From the NCBI RefSeq assembly GCF_003119195.2, contig NZ_CP022260.1:837501-901500 (forward strand): DNA of 64,000 nucleotides, read 5' to 3'. Of this stretch, positions 7,435-16,749 are shown piece by piece (the stretch's first letter is position 1; each line of letters opens with the position of its first letter). Origin of the DNA: Azospirillum baldaniorum. Lineage in GTDB: Bacteria > Pseudomonadota > Alphaproteobacteria > Azospirillales > Azospirillaceae. The translations under genes were made by a program, and so were the position numbers. The notes beneath the pieces are model-generated. The model had not been told where the DNA came from, made no database searches, and saw only the letters and a program-made list of their open reading frames with translations.

Positions 7435-10248
7435 TTAAGCCGCGTGGCTCAGCAGCGACGGGTCGATGTGGTCGAACAGCGGGTCATAGCCGGCCTCGAC
7501 GGGCATGGCCCCGTACAGGCTGTTTGCCACCACCGCCGCGTCGATCGCGACGGCCGGAGCGGCGGCCGCCTGCTGGGCGGCGACGTGGCTCCACACGCTG
7601 TCCGTCCCGGCGTCGAGCGCCAGGGGAGCGGCCTCGCCGACCGGAGTGGCCGAGGGGAAGAAGCTCTTGTCGGCGTCGACCACCAGCGTACCGTTCCACC
7701 ACAGGCCGGACTGCCCCTTCACCACGTCCTTGCCGTCGAGCGCGCCCTTATCGTAGGTGACGCTGCCGTCGGTGGGCAGGACGGACTTGCCGTTGATCGT
7801 GACCTTGTTGACGAACAGGCTGCGGTCCTGCCCGTTCACCACGGCGTCGTTGTCGTACTGGATCTGCACCTTGTGCGCCTGATCGGCGCTCAGGCTGGTG
7901 GTGAAGCTGTAGTCCTTGGCCGAGGTCCCAGCCACGCCCTCCCCGACCTTCTGGCCGTCCACCAGCAGGTTGAAATGGGCGTTCACCCCGCCGGCCGCAG
8001 CGCCGGAGGCGTTGACGGTGATCGTCGTCGTGCTGGGACCGCTCTGCGGCAGCGAGCCGCCCGCGGGGAACTCCTTGGCCGGGGCGTCGACCACCAGCGT
8101 GCCGCCCCACCACATCGACGACTGGCCCTTGACCACGTCCTTGCCGTCCAAGGCACCCTTGTCGTAGCTGACGATGCTGTCGGTCGGATTGTGGGCGGTG
8201 CCGTTGATGGTGATCTTGTTGACGAACAGGTTGCGGTCCTGCCCGTTCACGAAGCCGTCGTTGTCGTACTGGATCTGCACCTTGTGCGGCTGCCCGGCGG
8301 TCAGCGTGGTGGTGAAGCTGTAGTCCTTCGCCGCCGTGCCGACCGTGGCGTCACCGATGGCCTTGCCGTCCACCAGCACCTTGAAATGCGCGTTCACCCC
8401 GCCCGCGGCGGCGCCGGAGGCGTTGACCTTGATCGTCGTGACGCTGGCCGTCGGCGTGGTCGGGACGGTCGGTGTGGTCGTCGTGGTGTCCACCGCGAAG
8501 CCGGCGGACGCCCCGGCCTTGCCCGTATTGCCGGCAAGGTCGGTGTAGCTGCCGGCCTTCACCGCGACATTGGCGTCGGTGATCTTCGTGTTGGTCGAGG
8601 GCGTGAAGACGGCGGTGTAGGTGGAGGCGTCCACCGTCTTGAAGCCGCTCAGCGTGCCGCCCTTCACCGTGGTGTCGGCCAGCGCGAAGTCCTTCACCGC
8701 CTCGCTGAAGGCGAAGGTGACGAGCGGTGCCTCGCCCTTGGTCACGCTGCTGTCGGCGATGCTCACCTTGACGGTAGGCGGCGTGGTGTCCGTGGGCGTC
8801 GGGGCCGGCGGCGCGGTGGGCGTGACCGTCGTCCAGCCGGTGGTCGAGGGGTAGGCCTGGGACAGGGTCGAATGCTCGTCCTGCGTGGTCGCATTCATGT
8901 AGGCGGACCAGCTGTCACCTTCCGGGAAGTCGCCCCAGCGCCAGCGGTCGCCGTCCGGCATGTAGTAGGTGTTGTTGTCCCACACGTTGCCGCCGTTCAG
9001 CATGCCGGCCTCGTCGTAATCGGCGACGCCGCCCGACTGGCCGTTGCCGTCCTTCGAGACGATGATGTTGTCGTGGATCTTGTTGTTGGTCGTTTTCCAG
9101 GTCCCGAACTCGCCGGCGCCGCGGTCCTGCTGGATCATCACGATGCTGTTGGCGCCCTTGACCCCGGTGATGTCGATCTTGTTGCCGTAGGCCTCGACGT
9201 TCTGCGAGTTCTGGATCTGGATCGACCCGCCCCAAAGCCAGCCATCGGCCTGCGGCTTGGCGCCGTTGCCGACCATCACATTGTTGCGGATGATCGCGTC
9301 GTAGCTGATCTCGTGGGTGATGCCGCCGCCGCTGTTGTTCACGAGGACGTTGTTCTCGTACAGCGTCCCGACATTGTCGATGTCGGTCCACAGGCCGAAG
9401 CCGGTGTTGTCGTGGGAGTAGTTGCCGCGGACCACCAGATCGGTGGTGTAGGCGAACTTGGTGCCACCGCCCTCCCAGAACACGTCGATGCCGGACCAGG
9501 CGCCGTTGCGCGCGATCTCGTTCCCTTCGACCAGGATCTTGGCCCCGGCGCCGCCCAGCCCCATCTCGCCGTTGTCGTGGACGTAGTTGCCGATGAACTT
9601 GCTGCCGTCCTGCGCCGTGGCGCCGACCGCGTAGTTCAGCCGCAGCTCGTTGTCCTGGATGGTCCAGTTGACGTCGCCCTGGATGGCGCCTTCCTGCGCC
9701 GGCGGGGTGTATTTCTCGATGACGAGGTTCTTGACCGTCACGCCGTCCGCGGTGCCGCCGAAGGCGCGGGCGGTCGTCCCGGCCTCCACCTTGTGCCCCG
9801 CCGGGTTGTCGCCCAGATAGATCCTATCGGCGTTGTAGTCGAAGTAGAAGGTTCCCGCCTTCAGCTTCGACAGCGCGTCAACAGGGATCAGCGGCTTGTC
9901 GTCGACATAAACGGTCTCCGGATAGCCGGCGCGCATTGCGCCGGGCGTCGCCTCGTCCGTCGCGCGGCGCTCGCCCTGCTGGGTCTGCCCGCCGACCACC
10001 CAGCGCCCGGCGCTGTCCTGGGTGAAGCCGGTCAGCAGCTTCGACCCGTTCAGCACGGCGCCCTCGGCGCCGATGAAGGTCTGGTTGTCCTTGGGCGTGA
10101 TCGACTGGAGACGGTACTCGCCCGGCTGCAACCAGAAGGTCGCGCCAGCGGGAGCACCATTGACGATGGATTGGATGTTGGCGCCCGGTGCTATGACGAT
10201 CGCACCAGCGGGGGCCGTCAGCGTCTTCGGTCCGTACAGGTTAGCCAT
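7435..10248 (-). CDS. Right-handed beta-helix protein with Ig-like domain and two CBM60-like xylan-binding modules
   Basis: A 937-residue modular protein. Residues about 1-170 lead into a parallel beta-helix (about 170-450) made of short repeats such as GNYVHDNGEMGLGG and LVVRGNYSHDNTGFGLW, the pattern of polysaccharide lyases and epimerases. A Pro/Thr linker precedes a bacterial Ig-like domain (about 486-590) and two tandem carbohydrate-binding modules (about 603-870) with VNASGAAAGGVNAHF and HKVQIQYDND, resembling calcium-dependent CBM60. No signal peptide or membrane segment is visible, so export would need a type I or other leaderless route; no RTX nonapeptides were seen. The role may be modifying or binding the cell's own exopolysaccharide, given the cluster upstream. 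Substrate and activity are not predictable. Confidence 0.75.
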   Translation of the reverse strand: MANLYGPKTLTAPAGAIVIAPGANIQSIVNGAPAGATFWLQPGEYRLQSITPKDNQTFIGAEGAVLNGSKLLTGFTQDSAGRWVVGGQTQQGERRATDEATPGAMRAGYPETVYVDDKPLIPVDALSKLKAGTFYFDYNADRIYLGDNPAGHKVEAGTTARAFGGTADGVTVKNLVIEKYTPPAQEGAIQGDVNWTIQDNELRLNYAVGATAQDGSKFIGNYVHDNGEMGLGGAGAKILVEGNEIARNGAWSGIDVFWEGGGTKFAYTTDLVVRGNYSHDNTGFGLWTDIDNVGTLYENNVLVNNSGGGITHEISYDAIIRNNVMVGNGAKPQADGWLWGGSIQIQNSQNVEAYGNKIDITGVKGANSIVMIQQDRGAGEFGTWKTTNNKIHDNIIVSKDGNGQSGGVADYDEAGMLNGGNVWDNNTYYMPDGDRWRWGDFPEGDSWSAYMNATTQDEHSTLSQAYPSTTGWTTVTPTAPPAPTPTDTTPPTVKVSIADSSVTKGEAPLVTFAFSEAVKDFALADTTVKGGTLSGFKTVDASTYTAVFTPSTNTKITDANVAVKAGSYTDLAGNTGKAGASAGFAVDTTTTTPTVPTTPTASVTTIKVNASGAAAGGVNAHFKVLVDGKAIGDATVGTAAKDYSFTTTLTAGQPHKVQIQYDNDGFVNGQDRNLFVNKITINGTAHNPTDSIVSYDKGALDGKDVVKGQSSMWWGGTLVVDAPAKEFPAGGSLPQSGPSTTTITVNASGAAAGGVNAHFNLLVDGQKVGEGVAGTSAKDYSFTTSLSADQAHKVQIQYDNDAVVNGQDRSLFVNKVTINGKSVLPTDGSVTYDKGALDGKDVVKGQSGLWWNGTLVVDADKSFFPSATPVGEAAPLALDAGTDSVWSHVAAQQAAAAPAVAIDAAVVANSLYGAMPVEAGYDPLFDHIDPSLLSHAA
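7627..8448 (-). repeat. Two tandem copies (about 411 bp) encoding the carbohydrate-binding modules
   Basis: The two CBM modules of the beta-helix protein are encoded by adjacent DNA repeats with a period of about 411 bases (137 codons). For example, the block CCACCAGCGT recurs at 7680 and 8091 with matching sequence around it. The copies differ at many codon third positions, so the duplication is not very recent. Confidence 0.7.
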
Positions 10249-10554
10249 ATGTCAATGCTCTCTTGAGGTGTTATCTACTGGTATGAGTTTTTTGGCGGTT
10301 TCGCCCTTTGGCATATGCATCTACTACCAATTCGAGGAATGTTCCTGGCGGGGCATTTTTGTGAGATTCCCGGCATCTTTTTGCGAAGACTCCAGGAAGT
10401 CTCTGTTTTTCAAAAAAGAATCTTCCGCTTATCAAAGATCGGAGAAGACAATGGGAATTTTTGCTTGCGACCGCTTGCAAGCGAGCAAGCGCCGCGCCGC
10501 GTCATCCGCTGGATGACGGCGCAAGCCCCTGGTGATATCAAAAGCGCGGAGGGA
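10249..10554. other. Relatively AT-rich intergenic region upstream of the beta-helix gene
   Basis: This stretch between the beta-helix start and the LysR stop is visibly richer in A/T than the rest of the window, with T- and A-runs near 10290, 10360 and 10410. It probably carries the promoter and leader of the beta-helix gene. No convincing protein gene or consensus promoter could be picked out. Confidence 0.5.
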
Positions 10555-11574
10555 TCAGTCGCCGCCGAACTGGCGGTCGATCCACTCACTCACCGCCACC
10601 GGATCGAAGCGCAGGTCGAGCGGAATACCGGCGATGGCGGCGCGGCAATGCTCGATGAAGGCGCGCTCCGCCCGGTTCATCTTGGAGGCGGGATTCCACA
10701 GCAGGTGGATGTCCACCGGCGCCACCCCCTCCTCCGGCGGCAGGGGCCAGAGCAGCCCGTCGCGCACGTCGCGCTCCGCCACATGACGCGGCAGCGGCCC
10801 GATCCCCAGCCCCACCGAGATCATGCGCCGCACCTCGTCCAGATTGACCGAGGCGCCGACGATCCGGCTCTCGATCCCCTCCTGCGCGCGGAAAACGGCC
10901 AGCGGCGACAGCACCCCGCCGATCTGGTCGGAGGTGAAGGAGACGAACCCCTCGCTGCGCAGATCGCCCAGCGTCAGGCCGGTGCGGCCGAACAGATGGT
11001 GCCGCGGCCCGCAGTAGAGGCGGTAGATCTGGCGGGCGAACAGCGCGTGCTCGACCAGCGGTGGCGGCTCCCGCATCAGGCAGAGTCCGAGCGAGCCGGT
11101 TTTCTGCTGGATCGCCATGTGGACGTCGGCGCTCGCCATCACGTCCAGCCGGAAGGTCACCTGCGGGTGGGTCGCGTGGAAGCGCTCCAGCAGGGCATCG
11201 AACAGCAGCGACTGGATCCGGCTGGCCAGCAGGATTCGGATGTGGCCGGAAATCTCCTCGCGGATGTCGCGCATCAGAACGGCGAAGCGGGAGATGTTGC
11301 CGTAGATCTCCAGCACCTCGGCGTAGATGATCTCGCCCGCCTCGGTCACGCGGAAGCGGCCCTGCCCGCGCTCGATCAGGCTGCGGCCCATCTGATCCTC
11401 CAGCCGCTTCAGGGCCTGGGACACCGCCGGCTGGGTCAGTCCCAGGCGCTGCGCCGCGCGGGTCAGCCCCTGCTCCTGCACGATCACCATGAAGGTGCGC
11501 AGCAGGTTCCAGTCCAGCTGGTGGCCGAGCCGTTCCAGGTCGCGCGCCGTCATCGGGGGAAATCCCATCGCCAT
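10555..11574 (-). CDS. LysR-family transcriptional regulator
   Basis: A 339-residue regulator. Residues about 20-80 form the LysR winged helix-turn-helix (LLRTFMVIVQEQGLTRAAQR, then LGLTQPAVSQALKRLEDQMG). A periplasmic-binding-fold effector domain follows at about 100-310. It is divergent from the deacylase/ABC-transporter operon, the usual arrangement for a LysR protein controlling its neighbour, so it probably senses the imported substrate or a breakdown product. Start at 11574 has an AGGA a few bases upstream; an ATG at 11553 is an alternative. Confidence 0.85.
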   Translation of the reverse strand: MAMGFPPMTARDLERLGHQLDWNLLRTFMVIVQEQGLTRAAQRLGLTQPAVSQALKRLEDQMGRSLIERGQGRFRVTEAGEIIYAEVLEIYGNISRFAVLMRDIREEISGHIRILLASRIQSLLFDALLERFHATHPQVTFRLDVMASADVHMAIQQKTGSLGLCLMREPPPLVEHALFARQIYRLYCGPRHHLFGRTGLTLGDLRSEGFVSFTSDQIGGVLSPLAVFRAQEGIESRIVGASVNLDEVRRMISVGLGIGPLPRHVAERDVRDGLLWPLPPEEGVAPVDIHLLWNPASKMNRAERAFIEHCRAAIAGIPLDLRFDPVAVSEWIDRQFGGD

Positions 11575-11710
11575 AAATCCTGCTTATGTCGGCAATGAGG
11601 ATTATCGATTTGGCGGAGGATGAGAAGCTGAATTGTAATACGCCAGTCGTCAGCGGTCGACTCCCGGCGGCGCCCAACCGGGCAAAACCAGGGTCATAGT
11701 CCGAAAGTCG

Positions 11711-11739
11711 AAATCACCCCGGTTTCTTCCCGGTGATTT
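11711..11739. promoter_or_regulatory. Inverted repeat in the LysR/deacylase divergent region
   Basis: AAATCACC at 11711-11718 and GGTGATTT at 11732-11739 form a perfect 8-bp dyad with 13 bases between. It lies 51 bases before the deacylase start within the divergent promoter region, so it is a candidate operator or a 5' leader hairpin. The binding protein is unknown; a LysR site would be expected in this region. Confidence 0.4.
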
Positions 11740-11789
11740 GCCGACCCACACGGACGACTGCGCGGCGGAGTGGTAAGAACGGAGTCGTC

Positions 11790-13103
11790 ATGCCCGCATC
11801 CCACGAGGGTGGGCGGAGCATTGCAGCCGTGGACCGGGATGCGATCCTGGGCGCGGTGGCGAAGCTGCGCGAGGACGGAGTGAGCCTGCTGTCCGATCTG
11901 GTCCGGAGCCCCAGCCTGCTGGGGGAGGAAGGCCCGGCGCAGGATCTGATGGAACGGATCTTCCGGGACATGGGCCTGGAGGTGGACCGCTTCGCCATCG
12001 ACGAGGAGGCGCTGAAGGCCCAGCCCGGCTGGTCCCCCTCGCTGATCTCCTACGAAGGCCGCGAGAACGTCGTCGGCGTCCACAAGCCCCGGCGGGCGAC
12101 CGGCAAGTCGCTGATCCTGAACGGCCACATCGACGTGGTGCCGACCGGGCCGGAGGAGCTGTGGTCCGCCCCGCCCTTCGAGCCGGTGGTCCGCGACGGC
12201 CGCCTCTACGGGCGCGGCGCCGGCGACATGAAGGCGGGCATCGCCGCCTACGTCATGGCCTTCAAGGCGCTGCAAAGCCTGGGCGTCCAGCCCGCGGCTC
12301 CGGTCTATCTGCAATCGGTGGTCGAGGAGGAATGCACCGGCAACGGCGCGCTCGCCTGCGTCGCCCGCGGCTACAAGGCCGACGCCGCGGTGATCCCGGA
12401 ACCCTTCAACCACACGCTCCAGATCGCCCAGGTCGGCGTGATCCGCTGCGAGCTGGAGGTGACCGGGCGCCCCGCCCATGTGCTGGACACCGGCGCCGGG
12501 CTGAACGCCATCGAGGCGGCCTTCCGCGTGCTCAAGCATCTGAAGGCGCTGGAATCGGCCTGGAACCACCCGGACGGGCGGCATCCCGCCTACGCCCACC
12601 ATCACCACCCCTACAACCTGAACGTCGGGCACGTCGAGGGCGGCGAATGGGCGTCCTCCGTCCCCACCCGCTGCCGGATGGAACTGCGCTTCGGCTTCCC
12701 GCCCGGCCGCGCCGCCGCCGAGGTCAGCGCCGAGATCGAGCGCGCGGTGGCCGAGGCCTGCCACGGCGACTCCGACCTCAAGGGGATCGACGCCCGCGTC
12801 ATCTTCCGCGGCTTCCAGGCCGAGGGCTGCACGCTGGACCCCGATCACCCGATGCTGGAGGCGCTGGACGCCGCCCACCGGTCGATCTTCGGAACGCCGG
12901 CGCCGAAGCTGGCCCAGACCTGCACCACCGACGTCCGCAACTTCGTGCTCTACGGCGACACGCCGGCCACCTGCTACGGCCCGGAGGCGGAGCGCATCCA
13001 CGGCATCGACGAGTCCGTCTCGCTCGACAGCGTGGCGAAGGTGACCGCCGTGCTCGCCCTGTTCATGGCCGACTGGTGCGGCCTCGAAACCATCGATCCA
13101 TAA
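11790..13103 (+). CDS. M20 metallopeptidase, ArgE/DapE-family deacylase
   Basis: A 437-residue zinc hydrolase that would remove an acyl group from an N-acylated amino compound. The M20 metal and catalytic motifs are present: GHIDVVPTG (about residues 111-119), GRGAGDMKAGIAAYVMA (about 141-157) and VVEEECTGNG (catalytic Glu pair, about 177-186), plus the dimerisation region HHHPYNLNVGHVEGGEW. It is the first gene of a catabolic operon and precedes an oligopeptide-type ABC transporter, so it probably acts on the imported substrate in the cytoplasm. Start at 11790 has GGAG upstream. Confidence 0.85.
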   Translation: MPASHEGGRSIAAVDRDAILGAVAKLREDGVSLLSDLVRSPSLLGEEGPAQDLMERIFRDMGLEVDRFAIDEEALKAQPGWSPSLISYEGRENVVGVHKPRRATGKSLILNGHIDVVPTGPEELWSAPPFEPVVRDGRLYGRGAGDMKAGIAAYVMAFKALQSLGVQPAAPVYLQSVVEEECTGNGALACVARGYKADAAVIPEPFNHTLQIAQVGVIRCELEVTGRPAHVLDTGAGLNAIEAAFRVLKHLKALESAWNHPDGRHPAYAHHHHPYNLNVGHVEGGEWASSVPTRCRMELRFGFPPGRAAAEVSAEIERAVAEACHGDSDLKGIDARVIFRGFQAEGCTLDPDHPMLEALDAAHRSIFGTPAPKLAQTCTTDVRNFVLYGDTPATCYGPEAERIHGIDESVSLDSVAKVTAVLALFMADWCGLETIDP

Positions 13104-13143
13104 CGATCGCGTGCCGAGAATCAACAATAAGGGGGCTTCAGAC

Positions 13144-14754
13144 ATGAGCAATCGTTTGCGTCACTTTCGTCAAACCCTGACCGCCGCGGCGCTGGCCGCA
13201 GCATTGGCGGCGCCGCTGGCGCTGACCGTGCCCGGCGTCGCCGCGGCGCAGGAGCGCGGCGGCACGATGAACATCATCGTCCAGCCGGAACCGCCGATCC
13301 TGGTGCTGGGCCTCAACCAGCAGGGTCCGACGCAGACGGTCGCCGGCAAGATCTACCAGGGCCTGCTGACCTTCAGCTTCGACCTGAAGCCGCAGCCGGA
13401 ACTGGCGGAAAGCTGGGAAGTCTCCCCCGACGGCAAGGTCTACACCTTCAAGCTGGTGAAGAACGCCAAGTGGCACGACGGCAAGCCCTTCACCGCCCAT
13501 GACGTGGTGTTCTCCACCTCCAAGTTCCTCATGGAGACCCACCCGCGCGCCCGCGCCACCTTCTCCAAGTGCGAGAAGATCGAGGCGCTGGACGACTACA
13601 CCGTCCAGTTCACGCTGAAGGAGCCGTTCGGCCCGTTCCTTCAGGCCTTCGAGGTGTCGTCGGCCCCGATGATGCCGAAGCACATCTATGAAGGCACCGA
13701 CTTCAAGGCCAACCCGGCCAACGCCACCCCGATCGGCACCGGCCCCTTCAAGTTCAAGGAGTGGAACAAGGGCTCCTACATCCATCTCGTCCGCAACGAC
13801 GAGTATTGGAAGGCCGGCAAGCCCTACCTGGACGACATCTATTTCCGCGTGATCCCCGACGCCGCCTCGCGCGCCGTCGCCGTGGAGCAGGGCACCGTCC
13901 AGCAGACCCAGTTCAACGACATCGAGACCTTCGACGTCCCGCGCCTGAAGGGCCTGCCCAACGTCGAGATGACGACCAAGGGCTACGAGTTCTTCGCGCC
14001 GCTCTCCTGGATCGAGATCAACACACGCAACAAGCCGCTGGACGACAAGCGCTTCCGGCAGGCGATGATGCACGCCATCGACCGCAAGTTCATCCGCGAC
14101 AAGATCTGGTTCGGCCTCGGCCGCCCGGCCACCGGCCCGGTGAACTCGGTCACCCGCTTCTTCGAGCCGAACGTCCGCAAGTACGACTTCGACCCGAAGA
14201 AGGCCGAGGCGCTGCTTGAGGAGGCCGGCTACAAGAAGGGCGCCGACGGCACCCGCGCCAAGGTCCGCCTGCTCGTCATGCCCTATGGCGAGACCTGGAC
14301 CCGCCTCGGCGAGTATGTGAAGCAGGCGATGAAGCGCGTCGGCGTCGACGTGACGCTGGAGACCACCGACGCCGCCGGCTGGGTCAACCGCGTGTCCAAC
14401 TGGGACTACGACCTGAGCTTCAACTTCGTCTACCAGTACGGCGACCCGGCGCTCGGCGTGACGCGCACCTACGTGTCGGACAACATCCGCAAGGGCGTGA
14501 TGTTCTCCAACACCATGGGCTACTCCAACCCCGAGGTGGACCAGCTGTTCGCCCAGGCCGCCCAGACCAACAAGGATGAGGAGCGCCAGCAGCTCTACTC
14601 CGCCGCCCAGAAGATCCTGGTCGAGGACGTGCCGGTCGCCTGGCTGCTGGAGATGGAGTTCCCGACCTTCGTGGACAAGCGCTTCAAGAACGCCGTCACG
14701 ACCGCCATCGGCGTGAACGAGAGCTACGACAGCGTCTACATGGTCAAGAAGTAA
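13144..14754 (+). CDS. Periplasmic solute-binding protein of a peptide/opine-type ABC transporter (SBP_bac_5)
   Basis: A 536-residue secreted binding protein. The start at 13144 follows AAGGGGG and gives a Sec signal peptide ending VAAAQERGG. The body shows family-5 features: YQGLLTFSFDLKPQPELAESWEVSPDGKVY in the N-terminal lobe (given here as the family-typical 'LAESWEVSPDGKVY' block), GTGPFKFKEWNKGSYI, and RQAMMHAIDRKFI. It would bring a peptide, opine or N-acyl amino compound to the permeases encoded downstream. Ligand class is inferred from family only. Confidence 0.9.
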   Translation: MSNRLRHFRQTLTAAALAAALAAPLALTVPGVAAAQERGGTMNIIVQPEPPILVLGLNQQGPTQTVAGKIYQGLLTFSFDLKPQPELAESWEVSPDGKVYTFKLVKNAKWHDGKPFTAHDVVFSTSKFLMETHPRARATFSKCEKIEALDDYTVQFTLKEPFGPFLQAFEVSSAPMMPKHIYEGTDFKANPANATPIGTGPFKFKEWNKGSYIHLVRNDEYWKAGKPYLDDIYFRVIPDAASRAVAVEQGTVQQTQFNDIETFDVPRLKGLPNVEMTTKGYEFFAPLSWIEINTRNKPLDDKRFRQAMMHAIDRKFIRDKIWFGLGRPATGPVNSVTRFFEPNVRKYDFDPKKAEALLEEAGYKKGADGTRAKVRLLVMPYGETWTRLGEYVKQAMKRVGVDVTLETTDAAGWVNRVSNWDYDLSFNFVYQYGDPALGVTRTYVSDNIRKGVMFSNTMGYSNPEVDQLFAQAAQTNKDEERQQLYSAAQKILVEDVPVAWLLEMEFPTFVDKRFKNAVTTAIGVNESYDSVYMVKK

Positions 14755-14765
14755 GGCACACACTC

Positions 14766-14873
14766 TACCCCCACCCTAACCCTCCCCCGCTGGGCGGGGG
14801 AGGGGACCAAAGCGACCATTCCCTCCCCCGCCCAGCGGGGAAGGGAGGGAGCCGCGAAGCGGGAGGGTGGGGG
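14766..14873. repeat. GC-rich palindromic intergenic repeat (copy A)
   Basis: The block begins CCCCCACCCTAACCCTCCC and ends with the near-complement GGGAGGGTGGGGG, with two inner complementary hairpin arms carrying CCCGCTGGGCGGG-like sequence. It separates the binding-protein gene from the first permease gene and could trim or stabilise the operon transcript so that the binding protein is made in excess. Confidence 0.7.
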
Positions 14874-14899
14874 TTCAGTGCGCCGCAGGAGTGTTTTCC

Positions 14900-15880
14900 A
14901 TGCCCCGCATCGCCCTATTCATCTCACAGAGGCTGGTGAAGGCGGTCTTCGTCATTCTGGCGATCGCCGTGTTCAACTTCTTCCTGGTCCACGCAGCGCC
15001 CGGCGACCCCGCCGCGGTGATGGCGGGCGAGGCCGGGGCCGCCGATGCCAAGTTCGTCGAACAGCTCCGCCAGCAGTTCGGCCTCGACCGCCCCCTGTAC
15101 GAGCAGCTCGGCACCTACATGTCCAAGGTGGTGCAGGCCGACCTCGGCTATTCCTACCGCCAGCAGCGGCCCGTCTTCGACCTGCTGATGGACCGCCTGC
15201 CCGTCACCCTGTCGCTGACGCTGACCGCCTTCGTGCTGGCCCTGCTGGGCGGCGTGGCGCTCGGCACGCTGGCGGCGATGCGCGCCGGCACCTGGTCGGA
15301 CACCGCCATCACCGTGGTCGGGCTGACCGCCTACGCGACGCCGATCTTCTGGATCGGCCTGATGCTGATCCTCCTCTTCTCGGTCAATCTCGGCTGGCTG
15401 CCCGCCTTCGGCACGGAGAGCATCGGCGCCGGCTACACCGGCTGGGACGCCTTCCTCGACCGGGCCAAGCACCTCGTGCTTCCGGTGACCACGCTCGGCC
15501 TCTTCTACATGGCCGTCTACACCCGGTTGACCCGCGCCTCGATCCTGGAAGTGCGCGACATGGACTTCGTCAAGACGGCGCGGGCCAAGGGCCTGCCGGA
15601 ATGGCGCATCGTGTCGGTGCACATCCTGCGCAACGCCATCCTGCCCGTCATCACGGTGGCGGGGTTCCAGGCGGGCCACCTGATCGGCGGCTCCATCCTG
15701 ATCGAGACCGTCTTCGCGCTCCCCGGCATCGGGCGCCTCGCCTTCGAGGCCGTGTTGCAGCGCGACTATCAGGTCCTGCTCGGCATCTTCCTTCTGACCT
15801 CGGTGGTGGTGGTGGTGTTCAACCTGCTGACCGACCTGATCTATTCCCTCGTCGATCCGCGCATCGAGGTGGCGCCATGA
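14900..15880 (+). CDS. ABC transporter permease, DppB/OppB type
   Basis: A 326-residue inner-membrane protein with about six transmembrane segments and the binding-protein-dependent permease EAA loop (FVKTARAKGLPEWRIVSVHI, about residues 224-243). N-terminal FLVHAAPGDPAAVMAGE is typical of DppB-like permeases. The start at 14900 has AGGAG upstream. It pairs with the next gene, whose start overlaps its stop. Confidence 0.9.
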   Translation: MPRIALFISQRLVKAVFVILAIAVFNFFLVHAAPGDPAAVMAGEAGAADAKFVEQLRQQFGLDRPLYEQLGTYMSKVVQADLGYSYRQQRPVFDLLMDRLPVTLSLTLTAFVLALLGGVALGTLAAMRAGTWSDTAITVVGLTAYATPIFWIGLMLILLFSVNLGWLPAFGTESIGAGYTGWDAFLDRAKHLVLPVTTLGLFYMAVYTRLTRASILEVRDMDFVKTARAKGLPEWRIVSVHILRNAILPVITVAGFQAGHLIGGSILIETVFALPGIGRLAFEAVLQRDYQVLLGIFLLTSVVVVVFNLLTDLIYSLVDPRIEVAP

Positions 15881-16749
15881 CCGCTGCGGCCATCGCCCCC
15901 GCCCGCAAGGGGTCCGGCTTCTGGAGCGCCTTCGCCCGCAACAAGGGTGCGGTGATCGGGCTGGCCTTCCTGACCCTGATCATCCTGATGGCGGCCTTCG
16001 CCGACGTGCTGTACCCGGACAGCCCGTGGGACATGACCGCGATGCCCTTCCAGCCGCCGCTGTCGGAGGACGCCCTGCTCGGCTCCGACACGCTGGGCCG
16101 CGACATCGCGTCGGGCATCGCCCACGGGGCGCGGGTGTCGCTGCTGATCGGGCTGACCTCGACCGCCGTCGCCGTGCTGATCGGCGTGTTCCTGGGCGCC
16201 GTCTCCGGCTTCTACGGCGGCCGCGTCGACGATCTGGTGATGCGCTTCACCGAGCTGTTCCAGACCATCCCGAACTTCGTCCTGGCCGTGGTGCTGGTGG
16301 CGATCTTCACGCCCTCGCTGACCTCCATCGTGCTGGCCATCGCCATCGTCTCCTGGCCGCCGCTTGCGCGGCTGGCGCGCGGCGAGTTCATGAGCCTGCG
16401 CTCGCGCGAGTTCGTGCACGCCGCGGTGACCACCGGCCAGTCGAACATGACGATCATCTGGCGCCAGATCCTGCCCAACAGCCTGTCCCCGATCATCGTG
16501 TCGGCCTCGCTGATGGTGGCGACGGCGATCCTGCTGGAAAGCTCCCTCTCCTTCCTCGGGCTCGGCGATCCGAACCTGATGAGCTGGGGCTACATGGTGG
16601 GTGCGGCCCGCACGGTGATCCGTCAGGCCTGGTGGATGAGCTTCTTCCCCGGCATCGCGATCCTTCTGACCGTGCTTGCCCTCAACCTCGTGGGTGAAGG
16701 GCTGAACGACGCGCTGAATCCCAAGCTGGCGCGAAAGGGCCGTTCCTGA
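15877..16749 (+). CDS. ABC transporter permease, DppC/OppC type
   Basis: A 290-residue permease with the DppC N-terminal region and the motif LLGSDTLGRDIASGIAHGAR (about residues 62-81), then an EAA loop around FVHAAVTTGQSNMTIIWRQI. About six membrane segments. ATGA overlap with the first permease and TGATG overlap with the ATPase gene show one operon. Confidence 0.9.
   Translation: MTAAAIAPARKGSGFWSAFARNKGAVIGLAFLTLIILMAAFADVLYPDSPWDMTAMPFQPPLSEDALLGSDTLGRDIASGIAHGARVSLLIGLTSTAVAVLIGVFLGAVSGFYGGRVDDLVMRFTELFQTIPNFVLAVVLVAIFTPSLTSIVLAIAIVSWPPLARLARGEFMSLRSREFVHAAVTTGQSNMTIIWRQILPNSLSPIIVSASLMVATAILLESSLSFLGLGDPNLMSWGYMVGAARTVIRQAWWMSFFPGIAILLTVLALNLVGEGLNDALNPKLARKGRS

Noticed and set aside
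7399..10266. Very long open frame antisense to the beta-helix gene
   Set aside because: It mirrors the beta-helix gene in a GC-rich genome, has His/Arg/Gly-rich composition without domain motifs, and lacks a proper ribosome site. The minus-strand gene has clear domain architecture.
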